A program made the position numbers and the translations under genes. This document shows positions 26,423 through 33,217 of a stretch of 35,801 bases of DNA, one piece after another. The stretch spans positions 1-35,801 of the forward strand of contig JAMPAY010000018.1 of the NCBI GenBank assembly GCA_023666945.1. The letters run 5' to 3'. Every line of letters begins with the position of its first letter. The stretch's first letter is position 1. Source of the stretch: Paludibacter sp. (GTDB taxonomy: Bacteria; Bacteroidota; Bacteroidia; Bacteroidales; Paludibacteraceae). The notes below the pieces were generated by a model that searched no databases, was not told where the DNA came from, and saw nothing but the letters and a program-made list of their open reading frames with translations.

Positions 26423-26432
26423 TTCACAACTG

Positions 26433-26457
26433 AGCCACTGGGCGGACTCGAACCGCC
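26433..26457 (-). other. tRNA 3'-end fragment: likely attachment site of the mobile element
   Basis: On the minus strand positions 26457-26441 read as a perfect T-arm, GGCGG-TTCGAGT-CCGCC. CAGTGGC (acceptor 3' strand) and a U discriminator at 26433 follow. Upstream of the T-arm the sequence is A+T-rich and not tRNA. A tRNA 3' end without its 5' part is the usual scar of site-specific integration. Orientation predicts the element to the right and the intact tRNA beyond the window. The isotype cannot be named from this part. Confidence 0.75.
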
Positions 26458-26530
26458 GACGAAATTGAAATAAAAAGTATCTTAATTTTATTTGTAAATC
26501 AGGAACTTATATTTGTATATATCTGATTAG

Positions 26531-26548
26531 TGGTTCAATATTGGTTCA
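26531..26548. repeat. paired TGGTTCA repeats near the junction
   Basis: TGGTTCA occurs at 26531-26537 and 26542-26548, an 11-bp pitch, within 100 bp of the attachment fragment. The placement fits integrase arm-type sites, but the motif is short. Nothing else is seen in 26458-26562. Confidence 0.35.
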
Positions 26549-26562
26549 TTTGTTCTGTATGT

Positions 26563-27195
26563 TTATAAGAATTTTATGGCATCTGCATAATCAGTACCAC
26601 CCTCTACTAAGTGCAGAATAACTCCCATACAGTCTTGTTTCTCTTTTAATTTGCATGCCTTCTTTGTGAATTTATCAACAAAGAAAGAATAAGGAGATCC
26701 ATCCCAAACTCCCTTCGCTTTAATTCTCTTTATCGATGAATAATTTGTAATTGGTTTATTATCTATAAACACATAAATACCTTTATAGTTATTTACTTTT
26801 GCCAGACCTTTATTTTCTACATCATCTTTGAATTTTATCATTATAGCACTTCCTTCATCCTCTTTTTCCACTCTCAAAATAATTCCATCAACTTCACGAT
26901 TTGCCAAAACGGCATTTGCAACAAGACCATTTCGAATTGAAGTATATTGAGGAGTAGAAGATATAACTAATGGCATAGAACCAACAATGGTATTCATTGT
27001 ACCCAAATAAGAAGTGTGACTCTTACCTGTAAAAAATACTTCACCTAACACTTCGTAATCATTTATAGGTGTACAATCAGTAAAAACATACACACCTCCA
27101 AATGTTTCAACTTGTGAGAGATTGACCTGTGATGATAGGAATGTTGAATGTATAGCAAAAAAAGCAATACAAAAAAAAGACTTTAGTTTCTTCAG
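26563..27195 (-). CDS. exported two-repeat protein with probable CTG start
   Basis: No ATG gives a full-length protein. An in-frame GTG at 27093 gives only 176 aa. Reading upstream adds a typical Bacteroidota signal peptide, KKLKSFFCIAFFAIHSTFLS (then SQ), preceded by CTG at 27195-27193, one base after the stop of the upstream gene. The mature protein has two similar halves: GVYVFTDCTPINDYEVLGEV with GIYVFIDNKPITNYSSIKRI, and VDGIILRVEKEDEGSAIMIKF with CMGVILHLVEGGTDYADAIKFL. I associate these with small exported Bacteroidota proteins of unknown function. It appears translationally coupled to the HTH gene. Confidence 0.65.
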   Translation of the reverse strand: MKKLKSFFCIAFFAIHSTFLSSQVNLSQVETFGGVYVFTDCTPINDYEVLGEVFFTGKSHTSYLGTMNTIVGSMPLVISSTPQYTSIRNGLVANAVLANREVDGIILRVEKEDEGSAIMIKFKDDVENKGLAKVNNYKGIYVFIDNKPITNYSSIKRIKAKGVWDGSPYSFFVDKFTKKACKLKEKQDCMGVILHLVEGGTDYADAIKFL

Positions 27196-27196
27196 T

Positions 27197-27565
27197 TTAT
27201 TTAGAGTTTAATATATTGAGTAATTGTTCTATTTGCTTATCTTTAACAGCGATCTGATTATCCTTTACGGCAATCTGTTCTTTTAATACATCTATATCAT
27301 ATATCGATTGATTATTCGTATTCAGCAATCCATATTGCTGGTTGTTTTGTTGTAATGAACTATCATCGTATCCAAATAATCTGTTAGGAGTAATTTTCAA
27401 TACATTACAAATAAAAGGAATATATCTCATTGATATAGATTGTCTTTCCCAACCTGAACTGAATCCAGGCGCTGACATTCCTATTAGACCACAAAAATCT
27501 TTCATAGTCATTTTTCGTGACTCAACAATTTCCTTTAACTCACTGTAAGTTACACGTTTATCCAT
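27197..27565 (-). CDS. XRE-like HTH regulator with coiled-coil tail
   Basis: The 122-aa protein has an N-terminal helix-turn-helix (about 5-65: VTYSELKEIVESRKMTMKDF, CGLIGMSAPGFSSGWER, then ICNVLKITPNRLFGY). A linker rich in Gln/Asn leads to a short coiled coil made of near-repeats (LKEQIAVKDNQIAVKDKQIE). This is the layout of phage or ICE repressors in Bacteroidota. It is divergent from the gene at 27686, with operator-like repeats between them, so it probably controls the element's lytic/excision or replication operon. Confidence 0.8.
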   Translation of the reverse strand: MDKRVTYSELKEIVESRKMTMKDFCGLIGMSAPGFSSGWERQSISMRYIPFICNVLKITPNRLFGYDDSSLQQNNQQYGLLNTNNQSIYDIDVLKEQIAVKDNQIAVKDKQIEQLLNILNSK

Positions 27566-27572
27566 ATTGATA

Positions 27573-27635
27573 TAAATTTTGATTACTTTTTAAGCAAAGA
27601 AAACTTTGCTTTGTAGTAAATTTTGATTACCTTTG
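27573..27635 (+). promoter_or_regulatory. divergent switch region: promoter and operator-like repeats
   Basis: TTTG (27605-27608), 19 nt and TACCTTTG (27628-27635) form the rightward promoter. The direct repeat TAAATTTTGATTAC occurs at 27573-27586 and again at 27617-27630, overlapping the -7 box. Between them AAGCAAAG-AAAA-CTTTGCTT (27592-27611) is a perfect inverted repeat covering the -33 box. A repressor bound here would block the promoter. Confidence 0.75.
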
Positions 27636-27685
27636 CAGCGTAAAGTTAGCAATAATAACTGATAATAACAAAAAAATACGTAATT

Positions 27686-27901
27686 ATGGAACGATTTCTA
27701 TCTCAGATCCGATACACGGATTATAAGAAGTTTAAGCATCTGGTAATAGAGAGATGCTATTGGAATAATTATACTTGGAACAATTCAATACGTAATTTAA
27801 GAAAAATATCTAAGTTAGAAGAAAAAGTTATAAAACAAATCATTGATGAACTGAACAATGAAAGCACAAGAAGCAATATCGATGCTGAAGAATCGTGCTG
27901 A
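27686..27901 (+). CDS. small basic protein, first gene of the element's rightward operon
   Basis: The 71-aa product MERFLSQIRYTDYKKFKHLV is rich in Lys, Arg and Tyr, with ISKLEEKVIKQIIDELNNES forming a likely helix. No family is recognised. It follows the switch promoter with a leader of about 45 nt. The next gene overlaps it by 44 bp, which suggests both are genuine. Confidence 0.6.
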   Translation: MERFLSQIRYTDYKKFKHLVIERCYWNNYTWNNSIRNLRKISKLEEKVIKQIIDELNNESTRSNIDAEESC

Positions 27902-28472
27902 AATTTCAGTAGCACGAGCATCCAATTACTATCAGCGACAAGAAGCGAATAATCTTGTCGAAATGACCAATGCTCTCATTCAATTGTATAATGAAAATGA
28001 GAAATTGGAAAAAGCAGTACAATCAAAAAATAAAACTCTCTTACTACTATATAAATTCTTCGGATGTAATAAATTTGATAGAGAGGAACTAATTAACATC
28101 GATTATGAATTTATAGAAAGAAGAATTAAATTGTATTTGATGAAAGATAAACACTTGAATTATTTTCTATCTTTTGGGTTAGGTTTTTTCCGTATGATAT
28201 TTCATTATATAAAGGTTGATTATCATATATATATATCGTCCAAAGAAGGCATAGAATCTACTTTATCTTCTCTCAAAATAATAGAAACGACTTTAGATAA
28301 AATAACTAACAGAGATCCACATTATTTAATGAATGAAGATTTTCACTTATATTGTAAATTTCGATCATCATATAGGCAATTTCTAAATGATCATAGATAC
28401 ACAGTTCAACTATATGAAACAGATCAATACAAATATATGAATATATATGACTTAATAGACTATGTCTTATGA
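27858..28472 (+). CDS. hypothetical protein of the element, 204 aa
   Basis: The N-terminal 50 residues (MKAQEAISMLKNRAEISVAR) look helical and may form a coiled coil (ENEKLEKAVQSKNK). The remainder contains LNYFLSFGLGFFRMIFHYIK, aromatic and moderately hydrophobic but not a clear membrane helix. I do not recognise a family. It ends in an ATGA overlap with the primase-helicase gene, so a replication-associated role is plausible from position only. Confidence 0.6.
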   Translation: MKAQEAISMLKNRAEISVARASNYYQRQEANNLVEMTNALIQLYNENEKLEKAVQSKNKTLLLLYKFFGCNKFDREELINIDYEFIERRIKLYLMKDKHLNYFLSFGLGFFRMIFHYIKVDYHIYISSKEGIESTLSSLKIIETTLDKITNRDPHYLMNEDFHLYCKFRSSYRQFLNDHRYTVQLYETDQYKYMNIYDLIDYVL

Positions 28473-30031
28473 TTCAACAAATAAATATACAAACAGAACA
28501 AGTACAGAATACGGAAGAACTCCATGACTTCTACACTGCATCCTACACAAAGAATGGATTGCAAATCCGTTTTGACAAGGACAAGTTTTTGTACCGGCTC
28601 CAAGAACTGGGATTATACAGATATACGATAGATGACAACACATCAGAAATAGTTCGTATATTTGATAACAAAATACGACTGGCACCTCGTGAAATTATAA
28701 TCGATATGTTTGAGGACTATATCCTCAAACTCCCTACCCTAAAAAAGACCTATTACAAAAAGGTAGAAGGAGAAGAACCAAATCAGGTAGAGATAAGCAT
28801 AACAACCTCTACCATTCGTAACAAGTTCTTGGATAACATGCAGAACTTATTTTCTCCGGACATGCTTTCACGTTTGCGGCCGAATAGTAGTATCGATATA
28901 ATGGAAGATGATATTGACAACAAATATATCTTCTTTAACAACACCGCTATATGTGTAACAAAAAACGGTGTACAAAAAATACCCTATTCATCTCTAACAC
29001 AGCGAATATGGGATAGCAGTATAATTGACATAGATTATACATACGACTCTGTAAAGGGAGATTTTGAAGTATTCATAGAACATATATGTGCAGATGACAA
29101 TTCACGTAAGAAATCGCTGATGTCTTTAATAGGATACCTTATGCACAATAATTACGAATCATCGGAAAAGGCTATAATGTTTACCGATGTCAACTTTGAA
29201 GATGCAGGTAATGCAGCAGGTGGTACTGGTAAAGGATTGATCGGTAAAGCACTTGCCAAAGTTTTGAACCGAAAGAAGACAGATTGCAGATATATCTCTA
29301 TTCCGGGAAAAGGATTTGAGTTCAAAGATACAAGGTATTCAAGAGGTGATATATCAACACAACTTATACACCTGGAAGACATCGATAAGAATTTCAAATT
29401 CGAATGTCTTTACAACGACATCAGCGATGGAGCATTGTTCCGGAAATTGCATCACGATCCGGTGATACACATGTGCAAGTTCATGCTATCGGTTAACCAT
29501 ACTATCAATTTCAGAGGAAGTTCGGATAAACGCCGATTGATAATTTTCGAATTGCATAACTACTATTCGGAAAAATTCACTCCGGAAGATGAGTTTGGTA
29601 AACGTTTTTTTGAAAGCAAGTGGACCGATGAAGATTGGAATCGATTCTACACTTTTATGATATGTTGTTCTGAAATATACATGAAGTACGGTATTATAGA
29701 ACCGGAAACTGTTAACTACGAAAATCGATTGATTCAGGAGCAAATTCCGGAAGACTTTGTTTTCTTCTTTGAAAGTAAGATTAGAGATAGTGTGGCTCAT
29801 CAAACCAAACTAAAGATCAACAAGAAATTTTATTGGGATATATTTCGGGGAGATTATCCGGATTTCAACAAATATCCCCAATCTGCTTTTAGTAGATGGT
29901 GTTCGGAATATCTCACATTAAAACACATACGGAGTGGACATGTAAGAACTACGGAAATGGGTAAACATGTCGATTATCTTGTTTTATTTCCGGATGCAAA
30001 AGATACAATTTTCAAATATATAGTCAAATAA
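28469..30031 (+). CDS. SF3-type primase-helicase (phage/plasmid D5-like)
   Basis: The 520-aa protein carries Walker A NAAGGTGKGLIGKAL (about 248-262), Walker B LIHLEDID (299-306) and an SF3 motif-C-like MCKFMLSVNHTINFRGSSDK (Asn343). KRRLIIFELHNYYS resembles the arginine-finger region that follows. Family members unwind DNA at phage, plasmid and ICE origins; many carry a primase domain, but I do not see the AEP primase motif in the N-terminal 200 residues here. It overlaps the upstream gene by ATGA. This is the clearest replication gene of the element. Confidence 0.88.
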   Translation: MIQQINIQTEQVQNTEELHDFYTASYTKNGLQIRFDKDKFLYRLQELGLYRYTIDDNTSEIVRIFDNKIRLAPREIIIDMFEDYILKLPTLKKTYYKKVEGEEPNQVEISITTSTIRNKFLDNMQNLFSPDMLSRLRPNSSIDIMEDDIDNKYIFFNNTAICVTKNGVQKIPYSSLTQRIWDSSIIDIDYTYDSVKGDFEVFIEHICADDNSRKKSLMSLIGYLMHNNYESSEKAIMFTDVNFEDAGNAAGGTGKGLIGKALAKVLNRKKTDCRYISIPGKGFEFKDTRYSRGDISTQLIHLEDIDKNFKFECLYNDISDGALFRKLHHDPVIHMCKFMLSVNHTINFRGSSDKRRLIIFELHNYYSEKFTPEDEFGKRFFESKWTDEDWNRFYTFMICCSEIYMKYGIIEPETVNYENRLIQEQIPEDFVFFFESKIRDSVAHQTKLKINKKFYWDIFRGDYPDFNKYPQSAFSRWCSEYLTLKHIRSGHVRTTEMGKHVDYLVLFPDAKDTIFKYIVK

Positions 30032-30045
30032 ATAAATTTACAATT

Positions 30046-30300
30046 ATGGAAAAAGAAAAACAATTAGAAGCCGTAATGACGGTGGCACAGATGGAATTAT
30101 TGAAGATATACGAAAGGTATCTTCCGATAGTAGAAAATGGAGGTATTACAAAGGAGGAACTGGAATTACATGTGTATTTAGGCGCAATATGTTTTATGCT
30201 GAATGATACAAAAATATCAGAAGATCATATAATGTCATACTTGGTTAAATCTCATTATCTTCGTCTACAAGATTATCTGCCGGACTATTTTAATCTATAA
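30046..30300 (+). CDS. small acidic helical protein after the helicase
   Basis: The 84-aa product MEKEKQLEAVMTVAQMELLK is mostly helical with no signal or membrane segment. It lies 14 bp after the helicase stop and ends the rightward operon. No family is recognised. Position suggests a replication accessory or regulatory role. Confidence 0.6.
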   Translation: MEKEKQLEAVMTVAQMELLKIYERYLPIVENGGITKEELELHVYLGAICFMLNDTKISEDHIMSYLVKSHYLRLQDYLPDYFNL

Positions 30301-30337
30301 ATATAGCAAAGTTTACGCAAAATTTTTCTATATTCTC

Positions 30338-30368
30338 TTGCACATCTCAAAAACTTACTCTATCTTTG
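30338..30368 (+). promoter_or_regulatory. promoter of the structured leader RNA
   Basis: TTG (30338-30340), 20 nt and TATCTTTG (30361-30368) are a consensus match. The predicted start is near 30374. Confidence 0.8.
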
Positions 30369-30373
30369 CAACG

Positions 30374-30528
30374 CTAATTTAATCAGGTGGCATGACGCTA
30401 CCTAACACAAGGTGGCATTTTTTATGCCGCAAAACATATATAGATTTTTAAGCATGGAGGGACCGCCCGAACAGTAATGTCGGGGAACTTTTAACCTGGT
30501 TAAGTTAGCACCCCTACCATGCTTTTTT
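30374..30528 (+). ncRNA. structured RNA / leader with a three-way junction
   Basis: Two small hairpins come first: 30386-30391 with 30397-30402, and 30412-30418 with 30424-30430, both built on GGTGGCAT. A closed domain follows. P1 pairs 30450-30461 with 30512-30524 (12 bp with A30516 bulged). P2 pairs 30466-30470 with 30480-30484 around a 9-nt loop. P3 pairs 30491-30495 with 30499-30503 around CTG. A U6 run (30523-30528) follows P1. The next gene starts at 30548. This may be a cis-regulatory leader or a free RNA. I do not recognise a named class. Confidence 0.65.
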
Positions 30529-30547
30529 ATGCTAAAAAAAACCAGTT

Positions 30548-30745
30548 ATGGAAGTTATCCAAAAAACGAACCCGGCCATGTCAGGGAAGAAAGTTCGGAA
30601 GTATTTCCGCAAAATTGCCAACATCATTCCTGCAAATGCCGTATGTGCAGGTGCCATGGAGACGGATGGTTACGAAATGCACGTGCAGTTTAATTTCGGT
30701 GATACACTTATCACCTTATACATGTCGGAAGGAGGTGCAATATGA
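30548..30745 (+). CDS. small protein downstream of the structured leader
   Basis: The 65-aa product MEVIQKTNPAMSGKKVRKYF, with EMHVQFNFGDTLITLYMSEG, looks like a compact alpha/beta protein. It has no signal, membrane helix or recognised family. It starts 19 bp after the leader's U-run, so it is the most likely target of any control by that RNA. It overlaps the next gene by ATGA. Confidence 0.6.
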   Translation: MEVIQKTNPAMSGKKVRKYFRKIANIIPANAVCAGAMETDGYEMHVQFNFGDTLITLYMSEGGAI

Positions 30746-30930
30746 AAGCAAGTAACATCGAACTTATCCATATCATGGATGAGAAGTTACGCAAAGACAT
30801 ACTCCTGTTGCAGATGCGAAAGATTCTTTTTGGCTTGGAGGATGAAGAAAGAAAGGTATTCACCGCGATAATCGATGACCTTACAGAAGTTATCTACACA
30901 CTAAAAGAGATACAGGAGGCGGAAGAATAA
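30742..30930 (+). CDS. small helical protein coupled to the previous gene
   Basis: The 62-aa product starts MKASNIELIHIMDEKLRKDI and ends in VIYTLKEIQEAEE. It is strongly helical and acidic and could form a coiled coil. There is no recognised family. It is coupled through the ATGA overlap and followed directly by a terminator. Confidence 0.6.
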   Translation: MKASNIELIHIMDEKLRKDILLLQMRKILFGLEDEERKVFTAIIDDLTEVIYTLKEIQEAEE

Positions 30931-30935
30931 ACGAT

Positions 30936-30969
30936 AAGAGGGCAATCGATGAGCCGATTGTCCTCTTTT
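30936..30969 (+). terminator. terminator before the toxin-antitoxin unit
   Basis: A 13-bp stem (30936-30948 with 30955-30967, one G-U pair) ends in TTTT. The T-run overlaps the -33 box of the next promoter. Confidence 0.85.
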
Positions 30970-30997
30970 GTTTGTCCGGACAAAATTATTACCTTTG
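30967..30997 (+). promoter_or_regulatory. toxin-antitoxin promoter with palindromic operator
   Basis: TTTG (30967-30970), 19 nt and TACCTTTG (30990-30997) form the promoter. Inside the spacer the perfect 14-bp palindrome TTTGTCCGGACAAA (30971-30984) is placed as an autoregulatory operator would be. Confidence 0.75.
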
Positions 30998-31033
30998 TAG
31001 GCAAATCATAAATCCATTAAAGCATAATTCATT

Positions 31034-31282
31034 ATGGCAACAAAAATCAGAGACAAAGAAGACATTGCTATTGCATACATCGACCTATCAACAGAAGAAG
31101 GTATACGTATTGCACAAGATTTGGAACAGAACCATCGTAAATCAGTTGAGGTTGATTTTCCATTACCGCCTGGTATAGCAGGCTGCAGAACCTATACATT
31201 GGATGAAGCAATAGAGATGAGCGAACAATGGTTGAATGAACATTATGGTACAAACCTAAAACTAAAACGATATGGAATATAG
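31034..31282 (+). CDS. probable antitoxin
   Basis: The 82-aa product MATKIRDKEDIAIAYIDLST is acidic and contains LDEAIEMSEQWLNEHYGTNL. It lies immediately upstream of, and overlaps by 11 bp, a ParE/RelE-type toxin gene. The antitoxin role rests on this context; I do not recognise a standard antitoxin DNA-binding fold in the sequence. Confidence 0.65.
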   Translation: MATKIRDKEDIAIAYIDLSTEEGIRIAQDLEQNHRKSVEVDFPLPPGIAGCRTYTLDEAIEMSEQWLNEHYGTNLKLKRYGI

Positions 31283-31589
31283 AATAGAACTTTCACCACA
31301 AGCAATTATGGACATATCCGAATTGCATGATGTTATTTCAAATGATTATGCTTCACAACTTGCTGCAAGACGCTATATAGACGGCATCTATAAAAAGATC
31401 CGGGAGATTGTAAAGTATCCTCTATTACCAGCCATATACAATCGAAAGTCTGTACGGCAATATGGTAAGAACATCCGTCGTGTGAACTATAAGAAGATGG
31501 CAATCCTATATACCTTTAATAATGATGTAGTGTACATTGTTCGTATTATGTCCGGCGGAAGTATCCGTGGCATAGGAGCAGCAGCATAA
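31272..31589 (+). CDS. ParE/RelE-superfamily toxin
   Basis: The 105-aa protein starts MEYRIELSPQAIMDISELHD, continues with ISNDYASQLAARRYIDGIYK and IREIVKYPLLPAIY, and ends VNYKKMAILYTFNNDVVYIV RIMSGGSI (split). The strand-helix-helix-strand pattern and the late YxIxxxxxxVYIxRI element are typical of ParE-like toxins, which act on gyrase or, in RelE, on ribosome-bound mRNA. Which target applies here is not decided. The module probably stabilises the element. Confidence 0.82.
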   Translation: MEYRIELSPQAIMDISELHDVISNDYASQLAARRYIDGIYKKIREIVKYPLLPAIYNRKSVRQYGKNIRRVNYKKMAILYTFNNDVVYIVRIMSGGSIRGIGAAA

Positions 31590-31611
31590 TCGTACTATTA
31601 CCTACCCTACG

Positions 31612-31641
31612 AAGCACAGGCGAGAAACCTGTGCTTTTTTT
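31612..31641 (+). terminator. terminator after the toxin gene
   Basis: AAGCACAGG (31612-31620) pairs with CCTGTGCTT (31628-31636), followed by a seven-T run (31635-31641). Confidence 0.9.
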
Positions 31642-31765
31642 GTGTATGGTCTGTTGTATTTAACATGTATAAAAAGATATACCAAATTCAATGCGATTCA
31701 TGCAACTATTTACCATACTATATTATTAAATACTTATTATAGAATAATTTAAGTAAAAACAAGAA

Positions 31766-31892
31766 TTGCATAACAGTTGCACAAATAGCGAAAATAATTG
31801 CACAACTTATTGTTTTAATTGCATTGCAGTTGCATGGTATAATTGCACAATTGCATTGGAGTTGCATGGTATAATTGCACAATTGCATTGGA
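31766..31892. repeat. TTGCA motif cluster with a 32-bp tandem repeat
   Basis: TTGCA occurs about eleven times in 127 bp, starting at 31766, 31777, 31798, 31819, 31824, 31830, 31843, 31851, 31862, 31875 and 31883. Two exact 32-bp tandem copies lie at 31829-31860 and 31861-31892. Very A+T-rich DNA flanks it on both sides (31642-32170 holds no convincing gene). The layout resembles iterons plus a DNA-unwinding region, so it is a candidate replication origin or regulatory/transfer site. Confidence 0.7.
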
Positions 31893-32174
31893 GTAGCACA
31901 AATAATAGCACATAAATGCGACTAATAAATAATTGATATATAAATACATATAGCAATAATCGCATGAGTTGCATTAAATTTGGCATATATATATTTTTGT
32001 TGATGTTGTATCTAACTGATATACCTCTACACAAAAACACCTAACGATACCTGTAAACGATGTTATACGTAGCAAAAAATACTCGTATATATGTTTAGTT
32101 ATATCTAAACAAAATACTAAAGATACAGTAAAGATTTTATGAAGATATTTTAGTATAAAATTCATAAGTAATTG

Positions 32175-32206
32175 TTTGTCAATATGAATTATTTTTCGTA
32201 TCTTTG
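32175..32206 (+). promoter_or_regulatory. promoter of the small HTH gene
   Basis: TTTG (32175-32178), 20 nt and TATCTTTG (32199-32206) match consensus. The ATG at 32235 follows 28 bp later. Confidence 0.8.
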
Positions 32207-32234
32207 CAGAAAGAAAAGATATAATAAAGTTACA

Positions 32235-32414
32235 ATGAAAGTCTATCGAAACGATAAATGCACACTGCAGATTGCATCCGACATATTACACATGTCGGAA
32301 AGAACTGCTCAAAGGTGGCTGCAGCGTCTTCGAAGAGAAAAAGGGTATCGGAACTATCATCCGATATGTGTGGGTGAATTTTGTGACTTCTACAAATTGG
32401 AGTTGAAAGACTGA
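32235..32414 (+). CDS. small HTH protein, 59 aa
   Basis: The product MKVYRNDKCTLQIASDILHM continues SERTAQRWLQRLRREKGY. It has a helix-turn-helix pattern of the kind found in excisionase-like or MerR-like small regulators. An upstream in-frame start at 32172 is excluded because it precedes the promoter. It stands alone between the TTGCA cluster and a terminator. It could bind the repeats or the next promoter; this is inference. Confidence 0.65.
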   Translation: MKVYRNDKCTLQIASDILHMSERTAQRWLQRLRREKGYRNYHPICVGEFCDFYKLELKD

Positions 32415-32455
32415 TTCGTTCTGTTTATATATTTATTGATTATGTATTTGTTTGG

Positions 32456-32487
32456 AGAGTGTCGTTGCGAAACGATACTCTTTTTTT
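32456..32487 (+). terminator. terminator after the small HTH gene
   Basis: AGAGTGTCGTT (32456-32466) pairs with AACGATACTCT (32471-32481), one G-U pair, loop GCGA, then T7. Confidence 0.88.
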
Positions 32488-32501
32488 GTCGTAATCTGTC
32501 A

Positions 32502-32532
32502 TTGTACGGGGATTTAGCACCTTGTACTTTTG
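32502..32532 (+). promoter_or_regulatory. promoter of the late-type operon
   Basis: TTG (32502-32504), 20 nt and TACTTTTG (32525-32532) match consensus. The ATG at 32537 is only 5 nt past the -7 box, so the mRNA may be leaderless or nearly so. Confidence 0.7.
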
Positions 32533-32536
32533 CGAC

Positions 32537-33217
32537 ATGGATTTTAAGACAATTATAGGATTTGGAGCACTCGCTTATTTCGCTTATAATAAGTTGAGTG
32601 AATCTTTAAGTTCTAAATTGAATGCAGGTTTGAAGGATGCAACCGACAATTATAATGCACAATTTAATGAACTATCTTCTGATTTGAATACTGCAGTAAA
32701 CAATAATAAAGGATATGCAGACAGTGATTTGGAAATTAGTGTTGAGATTAAATTATCTTCGATTGTAGACACTTTGTGGTGCATGGCAGGTTGGGTTACC
32801 ATCACAAACACTTCGTCTACGTCAAAGAACATATCGGGTGTTTTGGTGGATTGGGAATATAATGGTTATAGATGCAATTGGGTATTGTGGGAGAAACACA
32901 ACTATACCATCAAAGCAAATTCTTCTGTAACTATCAGATTACACTCTGTCAACACCGAATTACTATTCCCGTATAAACAAGCAAGAAAGGCTATTCGTGA
33001 AGCCCTGAAACAAAAAAGTACTTACACAAAATCCATCGGATGCAGCATACCTATTACGGCAAATGTACGCATTCTGCAAACCATAAATGGTTATTCTACC
33101 GACCATTTATTCACTATGGAGGCTGTTAAGGGTAAATGTATCTACGATTCGTATGGTACATGCTTCTCGTATAACACGAATAAGAATGGTAGTGATTTGG
33201 GAGAATTTTACGTATGA
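32537..33217 (+). CDS. membrane-anchored protein, first gene of the late-type operon
   Basis: The 226-aa product starts MDFKTIIGFGALAYFAYNKL, a short hydrophobic N-terminal anchor. A Ser/Asn-rich linker and a beta-rich domain follow (ISVEIKLSSIVDTLWCMAGW, NYTIKANSSVTIRLHSVNTE, SIPITANVRILQ). The domain resembles small structural or envelope beta-sandwiches, but I recognise no named family. An earlier non-ATG start at 32522 would lie upstream of transcription. It overlaps the next gene by ATGA. Confidence 0.65.
   Translation: MDFKTIIGFGALAYFAYNKLSESLSSKLNAGLKDATDNYNAQFNELSSDLNTAVNNNKGYADSDLEISVEIKLSSIVDTLWCMAGWVTITNTSSTSKNISGVLVDWEYNGYRCNWVLWEKHNYTIKANSSVTIRLHSVNTELLFPYKQARKAIREALKQKSTYTKSIGCSIPITANVRILQTINGYSTDHLFTMEAVKGKCIYDSYGTCFSYNTNKNGSDLGEFYV

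Noticed and set aside
26433..26457. Complete tRNA gene
   Set aside because: Only the T-arm and acceptor 3' strand are present; no anticodon or D-arm can be found upstream on the minus strand.
31807..32040. 77-codon minus-strand frame over the TTGCA repeats
   Set aside because: The residues simply repeat with the 32-bp DNA repeat; no promoter or protein character.
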